This document shows positions 1-7,140 of a stretch of 10,286 bases of DNA, one piece after another. The translations under genes were made by a program, and so were the position numbers. Position 1 is the stretch's first letter; each line of letters opens with the position of its first letter. Location: positions 1-10,286 of the forward strand of contig CADBSP010000086.1 of assembly GCA_902797405.1 (NCBI GenBank), given 5' to 3'. Below the pieces are notes generated by a model. It saw only the letters and a program-made list of their open reading frames with translations, had not been told where the DNA came from and did not search any database. The stretch comes from an uncultured Eubacteriales bacterium (GTDB lineage: Bacteria > Bacillota > Clostridia > Peptostreptococcales > Anaerovoracaceae).

Positions 1-72
1 GAATATTTGAAAAGCGATATCGGAAGGTTCTTCCTGGAGCAGGACACCAAGGGAGGTGAAGATAATGTTTGA
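1..72 (+). CDS. C-terminal tail of metal ABC transporter ATP-binding protein (partial)
   Basis: An open frame enters from the left edge and ends at the TGA at 70-72. The last 23 residues read EYLKSDIGRFFLEQDTKGG followed by EDNV. No ABC signature lies in this short piece, so the call rests on position: it overlaps by 8 bp the start of an ABC-3 family permease, the usual order in ZnuCB/MntAB-type operons. The gene's own Shine-Dalgarno-like stretch for the next gene (GGGAGGTG, 51-58) is inside these last codons, which points to coupled translation. The identity as the importer ATPase is inference. Confidence 0.6.
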   Translation, partial: EYLKSDIGRFFLEQDTKGGEDNV

Positions 73-919
73 TTCTATTATTGAATACTTGCAGTATCCC
101 TTTGTGCGCTATGCTCTAATAGTTGGAGTTATGATTGCACTTTCGTCATCTCTTCTGGGGGTGACCCTGGTTCTCAGGAGGTTCTCCTTTATTGGAGACG
201 GACTGTCCCATGTTGCATTCGGGGCCATGTCAATTGCTATGGTAATGCAAATAACAAACGGCATGCTCCTGGCGCTTCCCATAACCATAATAAGCGCAAT
301 CCTTCTCCTTAGAACGGGACAAAACACCAAGATAAAGGGAGATGCCGCAGTTGCCATGATATCCGTTGGATCCCTGGCCTTTGGTTACCTGATTATGAAC
401 ATCTTTGCCAAGTCCGCCAGAATATCCAATCTCTCAGGCGATGTGTGCAGCACTCTCTTCGGATCCACATCCATCCTGACCCTGACAGCAAGGGAAATGT
501 GGCTTAGCGTAATCCTCTCCATCGGAGTGGTGATAATATTCGTCCTGTTCTACAATAAGATATTTGCGCTTACCTTTGATGAGAACTTTGCCAGAGCAAC
601 AGGAACGCGGGTGGACACCTACAATCTTCTGATAGCGGTAGTAATAGCTGTAATAATTGTCCTGGCCATGAACCTGGTTGGGTCGCTCCTTATTTCAGCG
701 CTGGTAATATTTCCTGCGCTATCCGCCATGAGAATCTTCAATAGCTTTAAAATGGTAACCGTATTCTCTGCCATATTGTCGGTGGTCTGCGCTTTTTCAG
801 GAATCATAATCTCCATATTGGCGGGAACCCCAGTAGGGTCAACAATTGTGGCTGTGGACGTTGCAGCCTTTGCAATATGCTATTTAATCGGTATTGGAAA
901 AGGAGGAATAAGAGCATGA
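65..919 (+). CDS. Zinc/manganese-type ABC transporter permease (ABC-3 family, ZnuB/MntB-like)
   Basis: This is an integral membrane subunit of a high-affinity divalent metal importer, which would form the pore driven by the ATPase encoded just upstream. The 284-residue protein has about eight hydrophobic segments and ABC-3 (PF00950) landmarks: the early GDGLSHVAFGA stretch, a central SGDVCSTLFGS segment, and a late LVGSLLISALVIFPALSA segment, as in ZnuB. The start is taken at the ATG at 65 because GGGAGGTG at 51-58 sits at good distance. An in-frame GTG at 56 lies inside that ribosome site and is unlikely. The gene overlaps the upstream ATPase by 8 bp and the downstream lipoprotein by 4 bp (ATGA, 916-919), so the three are almost surely one operon. 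The metal (Zn, Mn or Fe) cannot be told from the permease alone. Length is normal and nothing is broken. Confidence 0.93.
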   Translation: MFDSIIEYLQYPFVRYALIVGVMIALSSSLLGVTLVLRRFSFIGDGLSHVAFGAMSIAMVMQITNGMLLALPITIISAILLLRTGQNTKIKGDAAVAMISVGSLAFGYLIMNIFAKSARISNLSGDVCSTLFGSTSILTLTAREMWLSVILSIGVVIIFVLFYNKIFALTFDENFARATGTRVDTYNLLIAVVIAVIIVLAMNLVGSLLISALVIFPALSAMRIFNSFKMVTVFSAILSVVCAFSGIIISILAGTPVGSTIVAVDVAAFAICYLIGIGKGGIRA

Positions 920-1377
920 AAAAAATGAAAAGAATAATGGTCGTCATGGTAATTCTGGTCATGACCTTTTCTCTAGTGGCTTGCGGAAGCTCTAATTCAG
1001 GAAATGGTACGGCTGAGGAGGAAAAATCGCTAGCGGAGTCCATAGATGTTGATTTAACCAATCTCTCCGCCACCATGGTTTACTCTGAGGTGTTTAATAT
1101 GTTCGCTGCGCCGGATGATTATATCGGAAAGACCGTAAAGATGGAAGGTCTCTTTGCCAGCTATCATGATGACAGTACCAACAAGGACTATTATGCCTGT
1201 ATAATAGAAGATGCAACAGCTTGCTGCGCCCAGGGATTGGAGTTTGACCTAGTTAAGGGAGAACACCCTGAGGAAGGGGAAACAGTAACCGTAGTAGGAG
1301 TATTCGATACCTATAAAGAAGGCGAAGCCATGTACTGTATCCTAAGAGATGCGGAGATTTTACCAAGCGAAGCATAG
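916..1377 (+). CDS. Lipoprotein with putative OB-fold and Cys-Cys pair, in metal ABC transporter operon
   Basis: A 153-residue predicted lipoprotein. It has a basic start (MKKMKRI), a hydrophobic stretch and a lipobox LVAC with C23 as the lipidated cysteine, followed by a Ser/Gly/Asn linker. Residues from about 50 to 150 look like an OB-fold: an 'IGKTVKMEGLF' strand, a central CIIEDATACCAQGLEF segment (C95, C103, C104), then 'GETVTVVGVFDTY' and 'YCILRDAEIL'. This layout recalls the C-terminal part of the TIGR03943/DUF1980 family, which also carries a CC motif and is often tied to zinc regulons; the likeness is by eye. The start at 916 has AAAAGGAGG (898-906) upstream and overlaps the permease stop (ATGA). 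A longer in-frame reading from 877 would bury the signal peptide. A surface-anchored role in metal binding or hand-over to the importer is inferred from the operon and cysteines. Confidence 0.75.
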   Translation: MKKMKRIMVVMVILVMTFSLVACGSSNSGNGTAEEEKSLAESIDVDLTNLSATMVYSEVFNMFAAPDDYIGKTVKMEGLFASYHDDSTNKDYYACIIEDATACCAQGLEFDLVKGEHPEEGETVTVVGVFDTYKEGEAMYCILRDAEILPSEA

Positions 1378-1440
1378 CAAAGCCTAGCAAAGTTTGGTGA
1401 AGACTAGTGAAGCCTAGCAAAGCTTAGCGAAGCCTAGTGA
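1371..1440 (+). repeat. Seven-copy 10-bp tandem repeat overlapping the lipoprotein stop codon
   Basis: Seven units of exactly 10 bp run head to tail: agcatagcaa, agcctagcaa, agtttggtga, agactagtga, agcctagcaa, agcttagcga, agcctagtga. The consensus is AGCCTAGYRA. The TAG stop of the lipoprotein gene (1375-1377) is part of the first unit. Six of seven units carry a TAG, and since 10 is not a multiple of 3 these fall in all three forward frames, so readthrough would meet stops in any frame. The 10-bp period is close to one helical turn. The role is unknown; slippage-driven expansion is the simplest origin. Confidence 0.9.
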
Positions 1441-1505
1441 AGTAATACACAGCGAATAAAGGCAGTTAAGAACTTTGTAAAAGCAGAATAACGACGAATC
1501 CGGGA

Positions 1506-1540
1506 TGCGCCCCTGCTAAGGGGCGCAATCTTTATTTTTA
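1506..1540 (+). terminator. Rho-independent terminator after metal transporter operon
   Basis: A perfect 9-bp stem TGCGCCCCT/AGGGGCGCA (1506-1514 with 1519-1527) closes a GCTA tetraloop and is followed by a T-rich run (atctttattttta). It lies 128 bp after the lipoprotein stop and is the expected end of that operon. Confidence 0.9.
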
Positions 1541-1559
1541 TATATAAATATGATACAAT
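1531..1559 (+). promoter_or_regulatory. Candidate extended -10 promoter for the CorC-family gene
   Basis: TGATACAAT at 1551-1559 fits an extended -10 (TGnTACAAT). A weak -35 candidate, TTTATT at 1531-1536, stands 17 bp upstream and lies within the T tract of the terminator. A transcript from here would have a leader of roughly 110 nt before the 1674 start. The -10 is good, the -35 poor. Confidence 0.45.
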
Positions 1560-1620
1560 TAATGGTTGTAAAATCAATAAATGATTATATTAATTAAAAC
1601 GATAATAAGTGCACGCATTG

Positions 1621-1647
1621 GTTGCAGAGGTGATTAACCCGAGCAAC
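1621..1647 (+). promoter_or_regulatory. Short hairpin in the CorC-family gene leader
   Basis: GTTGC (1621-1625) can pair with GCAAC (1643-1647), with an inner GGT/ACC pair (1629-1631 with 1637-1639) closing a five-base loop. It is followed at once by AGAAAGGA (1648-1655), the only Shine-Dalgarno-like sequence in the leader. That sequence is 18 nt from the annotated ATG, longer than usual. No known riboswitch class is recognised. The leader as a whole (1560-1673) is AT-rich and otherwise featureless. Confidence 0.3.
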
Positions 1648-1673
1648 AGAAAGGAATTTGAAAACAAAATAAT

Positions 1674-2945
1674 ATGGACGGTCACAGTATCATGCCGTCG
1701 GTTCTGATAATAATCGGACTATTACTTTTCTCCGCATATTTTTCAGCAACCGAAACGGCTTTCACATCACTTAACAGAATAAGAATCAAAAACAAAGCAG
1801 ATGCCGGAGACGAGCAGGCAAAGAAGGTGCTTGCCTTAGAACAAAACTACGACAACCTGCTTTCGACTATCCTAATCGGAAACAACCTGGTGAACATCGC
1901 CAATACTGCTGCGGCGACGGTGCTCTTCGTTAATCTCTACGGGAGCAAAGGTCCGCTCATTTCAACCATAGTTACAACTGTAGTTGTTTTGATATTTGGA
2001 GAGATAACACCAAAGAGTTTAGCCAAGGAATATCCGGAGCAGTTCGCCATGTTCTCCGCTCCCCTCATCAATGTACTAAGAATAATATTGATGCCGCTTA
2101 ACTGGATTTTTGCTCAATGGAAAAAGCTCCTTAACCTCATGTTTAAAACCGGAGGCAATCAAAAGATTACAGAGGACGAACTGGTTACAATTGTGGATGA
2201 AGCTTTCGTAACTGGAGGAATAGGCGAAGAGCAAAACGAGCTAATCCAAAATGCCATCGGTTTCAACGAACTGGAAGCGCAGGATATACTTACTCCGCGC
2301 GTGGATATTGAAGCGGTTCAGATGGATACTCCGGAAGATGAGATTGCGGAAGTCTTTCTAAAGACCGGGTACTCCAGACTTCCGATTTATGAGGACGAGC
2401 TGGATGACATCGTGGGTGTTTTAACTCAGAAGGATTTCAACAACTACGTATACAACAAGGATAAAAAAGTTAGTGACGTGATTAAGCCTGTAATATACGT
2501 GGCCGAATCCATTCCGGCTGCGGACCTTCTCCGTAAGCTCCAGGAGAACAAATGCCGTATGGCAATTGTTGTGGATGAATACGGTGGTACCCAAGGGCTT
2601 GTAACTGCAGAGGACATCATAGAAGAACTCGTTGGCGAAATCTACGATGAGAGCGATACTGTAGCCGGACGCGATATTACCGTGATGCAGAACGGAACGT
2701 ACAGGGTTCTTGGAAGCGCCAACGTGGAGAAGATGTTTGACTATTTCGGCGAGGAGCCGGATATAGAGGACGCCACCACGGTTAATGGTTGGGCGGCAAT
2801 AGAGCTCGACCGCATACCCAAGCGCGGGGACCGATTCGACTACCGCGTCCGCAATAAGGTTTTCCACGCCGTAATTACGAAGGCGGATGATAAAAAAGCT
2901 TTAGAATTAAATATAAGAGTAGAAAGTATAAGCTCTGAATCGTGA
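1674..2945 (+). CDS. HlyC/CorC family transporter (CNNM/DUF21 plus CBS pair plus CorC_HlyC domain)
   Basis: A 423-residue membrane protein of the hemolysin/CorC family, whose members are linked to Mg2+ or other cation efflux. Domain order is complete. An N-terminal CNNM (DUF21) region, about 7-195, carries the family signatures SATETAFTSLNRIRIK, GNNLVNIANT and FGEITPKSLAKEYPE among its hydrophobic segments. A CBS pair follows at about 204-325, starting DILTPRVDIEAVQMD and holding the second-repeat signature MAIVVDEYGGTQGLVT. A C-terminal CorC_HlyC (transporter-associated) domain spans about 335-418. Length is typical. An in-frame TGA at 1659 bounds the start. The ATG at 1674 is the first choice but is poorly served by a ribosome site; the ATG at 1692 (residue 7) is the alternative and leaves all domains intact. 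It stands alone between the terminator at 1506-1540 and the structured element at 2959. The 'hemolysin' name is historical and no toxin role is implied. Confidence 0.92.
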   Translation: MDGHSIMPSVLIIIGLLLFSAYFSATETAFTSLNRIRIKNKADAGDEQAKKVLALEQNYDNLLSTILIGNNLVNIANTAAATVLFVNLYGSKGPLISTIVTTVVVLIFGEITPKSLAKEYPEQFAMFSAPLINVLRIILMPLNWIFAQWKKLLNLMFKTGGNQKITEDELVTIVDEAFVTGGIGEEQNELIQNAIGFNELEAQDILTPRVDIEAVQMDTPEDEIAEVFLKTGYSRLPIYEDELDDIVGVLTQKDFNNYVYNKDKKVSDVIKPVIYVAESIPAADLLRKLQENKCRMAIVVDEYGGTQGLVTAEDIIEELVGEIYDESDTVAGRDITVMQNGTYRVLGSANVEKMFDYFGEEPDIEDATTVNGWAAIELDRIPKRGDRFDYRVRNKVFHAVITKADDKKALELNIRVESISSES

Positions 2946-2958
2946 TAAAAAACTAGAT

Positions 2959-3213
2959 ATGTGAGAATCAGTATGCGCATAAGGGGGTTTTTGTTCAGGC
3001 GACTCTTAGCGATTCGCAAGCGGTATGAGTCATGAGCGGCTATGAACGCCTGCGTTCATAGGTGAGCGTGGACGATAATGATTGAAAATCAATTATCGGA
3101 CAAGCGAGGCTATGGGGGATATACGCGAATGACGAATAGCGAAGCGAGAGCTTAGATTCGCGCGCTGAACAATAAGCGAGAGCGGCCCCCGTTGTGTGTA
3201 CTGATTCTCACAT
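2959..3213. repeat. 255-bp palindromic element with perfect 15-bp terminal inverted repeats (MITE-like or structured RNA)
   Basis: ATGTGAGAATCAGTA (2959-2973) is matched perfectly by TACTGATTCTCACAT (3199-3213). Nested inside are GGGGG (2983-2987) with CCCCC (3186-3190), and TTGTTCAG (2991-2998) with CTGAACAA (3165-3172). Four local hairpins fill the middle: GACTC/GAGTC (3001-3031), CTATGAACGC/GCGTTCATAG (3040-3061), a CGATAAT-based stem with one bulge (3073-3098), and CGCGAAT/ATTCGCG (3124-3162). The motif AAGCGAG recurs three times in the right half. There is no open reading frame of note and no clear target-site duplication at the edges. It fills nearly the whole gap between the CorC-family gene and secA. 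A non-autonomous transposable element and a multibranched RNA (perhaps in the secA leader) are both possible. Confidence 0.8.
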
Positions 3214-3245
3214 TGGGAATTACTTTGAAAGGACATCATATACGT

Positions 3246-6173
3246 ATGGGATTTATGGAAAAACTCTTTGGGGATGTTAACTCCAGGGAATTAAAGAAGA
3301 TTGAAAAAATAGTTGCACAGATAGAGGCGCGCGAAGATGAAATGAAGGCTCTTAAGGACGAAGAACTTAGAGCTAAAACGGCCGAGTTCAAAGAGCGTCT
3401 AGCCAACGGGGAGACACTCGATGATATTCTCCCGGAAGCCTTTGCTGTATGTAGAGAAGGCGCAGAAAGGAGCCTTGGAATGAGGCACTTCCATGTGCAG
3501 CTCATCGGTGGCGTGGTTCTTCATCAGGGAAGAATCGCCGAGATGAAAACAGGTGAAGGTAAAACCTTGGTTGCGACGCTTCCGGTTTATTTAAATGCCC
3601 TGACAGGAAACGGCGTGCACGTTGTTACGGTCAACGATTACTTGGCCAAACGTGACGCGGACTGGATGGGAAAACTATATAACTTCCTGGGACTCACCGT
3701 TGGTGTAGTAATCCATGGAATCACCGGTGAACAAAGAAAGCAGGCATATCTTTCCGACATCACCTACGGAACGAACAACGAATTCGGCTTTGATTATCTT
3801 CGCGATAACATGGTGACATATAAAGAAAACTTGATGCAGAGAGAACTCGCCTTTGCGCTCATAGACGAAGTTGACTCCATCCTCATCGATGAAGCCAGAA
3901 CGCCTCTCATCATTTCCGGAAAGGGTGAGGACTCCAGCGACATGTATAAGAAGGCTGATGACTTCGTTCGCACATTAAACGGAAAGAAGATAGTCAAAGA
4001 AAAGAAAGGCGCCCTCATGGCCCTGGGCGGAGATGAAGAAGCAGAGATGGATGAAAAAATCTATGACTTCATCTACGAAGAAAAGGACAAGCAGATTGCG
4101 CTCACCGAGCGAGGAATTAAGAAAGCAGAGAGAACATTCGGAGTTGAAAACTACGGCGACCCGGAGAACATGGAGCTTAATCACTATGTGCAGCAAGCAT
4201 TGAAAGCGCATAATACCATGGAAAGGGATGTTGACTATATCGTTCAAAAGGGAGAAGGCGGAGACGCAGAGATTATAATCGTCGACGAATTCACAGGACG
4301 TCTAATGTACGGGCGTAGATTTTCCAACGGACTTCACCAGGCAATCGAAGCCAAGGAACATGTAAATGTCCGCGCGGAATCAAAGACTTTGGCGACCATT
4401 ACGCTCCAGAACTATTTCCGTATGTATGGAAAACTGGCTGGAATGACAGGTACAGCCAAGACAGAGGAAGAAGAATTCCGCGACATTTACAATATGGACG
4501 TTGTTGTGATCCCGACCAACAAAGATATAAAGAGAGTTGACCTTCCGGACTCCATTTATCAGACAGAGCGTGGAAAATTCAAAGCCATCGTTGACAAAGT
4601 CGTCGAAGTTCATGAAACTGGACAGCCTATCCTGGTTGGTACAGTTTCTGTGGAAAAATCAGAGCACTTAAGCGACATGCTGAATAAACGCGGTGTCAAA
4701 CACAATGTGCTTAACGCCAAGCATCACCAAAAGGAAGCGGAAATTGTTGCCGAGGCAGGACGTAAAGGTCAGGTTACAATCGCAACCAACATGGCTGGTC
4801 GTGGTACCGATATCATCCTGGGCGGAAACCCGGACTTTGAAGCCAGAAAAGAAATGGAGAAACAGCTAACTCCTGAAGGTGACAGGATTTATTCAGAAGA
4901 AGATATTAACTTCGCAACCGGATTCGTTAAATCAGACGACCCGAAGCTTAATGTAGCCAGAGAAAAGTATAACGAACTTTTATCCAAGTATAAGGCAGTG
5001 CGCCAGGCAGAGCACGAGGAGGTTGTGGACCTGGGAGGTCTCTTCATCATAGGTAGTGAACGCCATGAATCCAGACGTATCGACAACCAGCTCCGCGGAC
5101 GTTCCGGACGTCAGGGAGACCCCGGTGAAACTCAGTTCTTCATTTCCATGGAGGACGATTTAATGCGCCTATTCGGTGGCGACCGCATGCAGGGAATAGT
5201 GAGCAAGGTTGGAATGGCTGAGGATGAAGCTTTGGAAGCGAACATCCTGTCTAAGTCCATTGAGAATGCTCAGAAGAGAGTCGAAGGCAGAAACTTCAGC
5301 GTTCGTAAATACGTTCTCCAATATGACAACGTAATGAACAAACAAAGGGAGATCATTTACGGTGAACGTCGTAAGGTTCTCTTTGGTGAAGACCTTCGCG
5401 ATGATGTAATGCACATGAAGGATACCATGGTGGATGCACTTATTGCACCAACCGTGGCGGACAGCAAATATCCGGAAGAGTGGGACTTGGAAAACCTGAA
5501 TAGAAATATAAAGCAACTTGTTCCTGCGTATGAAGCGCCTAACCGTAGTCAGGATGAAATAACTCACTTGACGGAAGGTAAGTTGCGCGACCAGATTGTA
5601 AACGACCTTAATGTTCTCTACGATAAGAAGGATGAAGAAATCGGAGCAGAGCATATGCGTCAGGCGGAACGTGCAATTATGCTGAGAGTCGTAGACAATA
5701 TGTGGATGGATCACATAGATGCAATGGATCAGCTTAAGTCAGGTATTGGACTTCGCTCCATCGGACAACAGGATCCTGCAGCGGAATACGCTAAGGAAGG
5801 CTTTGACATGTTCGATCAAATGATCGGGGCAATCCAGGAAGACACGGTCAAGTACTGCTATAGCGTATCCATCGCAACAGAGACGGAGCGCAGACAGGTA
5901 GTTCAGGTAGGACAGGCCAGAAAGGACGACTACGTGGACGAAGAAGCAGAAGCGGCAAGTGCTGCCATGAAAGTTCGTGGTGGAGCAGGAGGCCCGACCA
6001 TGCAGGGAATGCCGGTAAGGGGAGCCAAGGTCCCGCCTAGAGAAAAGAAGCAAGATCCGGTGAGACGTGATCAACCAAAGGTTGGGCGTAACGACCCATG
6101 CCCGTGCGGTTCGGGAAAGAAGTATAAGAACTGCTGCGGGCGTGCAAATGCAGGCGATAATTCGCCTGAGTAA
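3246..6173 (+). CDS. secA: Preprotein translocase ATPase SecA
   Basis: SecA is the ATP-driven motor that pushes preproteins through SecYEG at the membrane. With the ATG at 3246 (AAAGGA at 3228-3233) it has 975 residues. Visible landmarks are Walker A MKTGEGKT (100-107), the DEVD Walker B box (207-210) in IDEVDSILIDEARTPLI, TNMAGRGTD (514-522), and the arginine-rich RRIDNQLRGRSGRQGDPG stretch of the second ATP-binding fold. A C-terminal SEC-C zinc site, VGRNDPCPCGSGKKYKNCCG (946-965), has four cysteines (C952, C954, C963, C964). The protein is longer than the 841-residue Bacillus form, mainly from about 60 extra residues between GGN (526-528) and VVDLGGLFIIG (593 on), a charged insertion common in clostridial SecA, and from the C-terminal linker. 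A longer frame from 3192 would start inside the inverted-repeat element and is rejected; the ATG at 3255 is a less likely alternative. The frequent neighbour prfB is absent here. Confidence 0.97.
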   Translation: MGFMEKLFGDVNSRELKKIEKIVAQIEAREDEMKALKDEELRAKTAEFKERLANGETLDDILPEAFAVCREGAERSLGMRHFHVQLIGGVVLHQGRIAEMKTGEGKTLVATLPVYLNALTGNGVHVVTVNDYLAKRDADWMGKLYNFLGLTVGVVIHGITGEQRKQAYLSDITYGTNNEFGFDYLRDNMVTYKENLMQRELAFALIDEVDSILIDEARTPLIISGKGEDSSDMYKKADDFVRTLNGKKIVKEKKGALMALGGDEEAEMDEKIYDFIYEEKDKQIALTERGIKKAERTFGVENYGDPENMELNHYVQQALKAHNTMERDVDYIVQKGEGGDAEIIIVDEFTGRLMYGRRFSNGLHQAIEAKEHVNVRAESKTLATITLQNYFRMYGKLAGMTGTAKTEEEEFRDIYNMDVVVIPTNKDIKRVDLPDSIYQTERGKFKAIVDKVVEVHETGQPILVGTVSVEKSEHLSDMLNKRGVKHNVLNAKHHQKEAEIVAEAGRKGQVTIATNMAGRGTDIILGGNPDFEARKEMEKQLTPEGDRIYSEEDINFATGFVKSDDPKLNVAREKYNELLSKYKAVRQAEHEEVVDLGGLFIIGSERHESRRIDNQLRGRSGRQGDPGETQFFISMEDDLMRLFGGDRMQGIVSKVGMAEDEALEANILSKSIENAQKRVEGRNFSVRKYVLQYDNVMNKQREIIYGERRKVLFGEDLRDDVMHMKDTMVDALIAPTVADSKYPEEWDLENLNRNIKQLVPAYEAPNRSQDEITHLTEGKLRDQIVNDLNVLYDKKDEEIGAEHMRQAERAIMLRVVDNMWMDHIDAMDQLKSGIGLRSIGQQDPAAEYAKEGFDMFDQMIGAIQEDTVKYCYSVSIATETERRQVVQVGQARKDDYVDEEAEAASAAMKVRGGAGGPTMQGMPVRGAKVPPREKKQDPVRRDQPKVGRNDPCPCGSGKKYKNCCGRANAGDNSPE

Positions 6174-6195
6174 ACAGAGATCGAGTAAACAAAGA
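6151..6195 (+). repeat. Hairpin and 15-bp-spaced direct repeat at the secA stop
   Basis: CAGGCG/CGCCTG (6151-6156 with 6163-6168) forms a 6-bp stem over a six-base loop in the last secA codons. It has no T tract, so it is not an intrinsic terminator. GAGTAAACAGAGA (6168-6180) is repeated as GAGTAAACAAAGA (6183-6195). The first copy holds the TAA stop (6171-6173). This is a small duplication across the stop codon. Confidence 0.6.
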
Positions 6196-6289
6196 GAAGA
6201 ATAATTCAAACATTTGCTAAGCCGAATAGTTAAATATTCTAAAACCTAATGCGATGGGTTTTGAGGAAAAAAGAGAAAGGAAGAGAACG

Positions 6290-7084
6290 ATGTTTGATGC
6301 TGATTTCTTGGTGTTAGCACCGTTTAATGGGGTGTTTTGGGCAGTATTCTTGCTGTTCGTGCTTGTGTTAATTGGATTAACAGCAGCACTAAAGGATAAA
6401 TCCGAAACGACGAAGAAGACAGTAATTGTAGTAACCAGCATACTTACCCTGGCATGGTTCATTGTCTACAAATATTATTTGTCGATTGATGCGGAGTTTA
6501 ATATAGTGACAGCAGAAATCGGAGGGTTCAACTGGTGGGGTGAACTACCGCTGCACCTATGCAACATCAATATGCTTCTAATTCCGATTGGAGTCATTTT
6601 CAACATTCGTAGTATCAGAAGTGTTTGCTTCTTTGTTGGACCTTTAGGAGCGCTTATGGCGATAGTAATGCCCGGGCTTGGATTCAGCGGATTCTCCATT
6701 CTGACTCCGAGAATGATTTGCTATTACGGAATCCACTTCATGATAATCGTTGAAGGATTGGCAATCGGTACAACTGGCCTTTACAGGCCTGTCTTTAAAG
6801 ATATCCCGAGGACAATTCTCACAACTGTATGCCTGTGCTTTGCAACATTCCTGGTTAATGTTGTGCTTAGATTGACGGGACTTCATCCTGATGCAAATTA
6901 TTTCTTCTCAGTGGATCCGCAGGGGAACCCGGTTCTGGAATTACTCTATAATATAATCCCCGTGCCATTCCTCTACGTTCTGCCGTGCGGAATCATCCTG
7001 GGGACATATATGCTAATCGTAACCTTTGGATTCTATCTAAAAGACGTAGTCTTAACACGTGAGGAACAAGAGCACGACTATTGA
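6290..7084 (+). CDS. YwaF/TMEM164-family integral membrane protein
   Basis: A 264-residue polytopic membrane protein with about seven hydrophobic segments. It resembles the bacterial YwaF (TIGR02206, 'intg_mem_TP0381') family, distantly related to eukaryotic TMEM164. The clearest signature is WWGELPLHLCNINMLLIP (H89 and C91 in this numbering), followed by a segment with FVGPLGALMAIVMPG and a conserved-looking YYGIHFMIIVEG stretch. The ATG at 6290 is chosen because AAAGGA (6276-6281) is 8 nt upstream. An in-frame ATG at 6254 would add a charged 12-residue head made from the ribosome site itself. The gene lies 116 bp after secA with no terminator between, so co-transcription is possible but unproven. 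Function in bacteria is not established. TMEM164 acts as an acyltransferase through a cysteine; whether C91 is equivalent is only a suggestion. Confidence 0.85.
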   Translation: MFDADFLVLAPFNGVFWAVFLLFVLVLIGLTAALKDKSETTKKTVIVVTSILTLAWFIVYKYYLSIDAEFNIVTAEIGGFNWWGELPLHLCNINMLLIPIGVIFNIRSIRSVCFFVGPLGALMAIVMPGLGFSGFSILTPRMICYYGIHFMIIVEGLAIGTTGLYRPVFKDIPRTILTTVCLCFATFLVNVVLRLTGLHPDANYFFSVDPQGNPVLELLYNIIPVPFLYVLPCGIILGTYMLIVTFGFYLKDVVLTREEQEHDY

Positions 7085-7140
7085 TCGCTTAGACATGAAA
7101 TGAGATTAAACGAATAAAAAAGTCTAATAAAGAGAATCCG

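Noticed and set aside
877..915. Longer lipoprotein start at 877
   Set aside because: It would place 13 basic residues before the signal peptide; the ATG at 916 has AAAAGGAGG upstream and the classic ATGA overlap.
1614..1660. Lysine-type riboswitch, suggested by 'gcagaggtgatta' and 'agaaagg'
   Set aside because: Only short scattered words agree; the long multi-helix core and its conserved junction are missing and the gene has no lysine link.
3192..3245. N-terminal extension of SecA starting in the inverted-repeat element
   Set aside because: The added 18 residues do not look like SecA, have no ribosome site, and would be encoded by the right inverted repeat; AAAGGA before the ATG at 3246 gives the normal start.
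5169..5714. Minus-strand open frame of 181 codons inside secA
   Set aside because: It lies fully antisense to well-conserved secA coding sequence and has no ribosome site or recognisable motif; it is a shadow of codon bias.
6151..6168. Terminator at the end of secA
   Set aside because: The 6-bp hairpin is in coding sequence and has no T tract; the following bases are A-rich.
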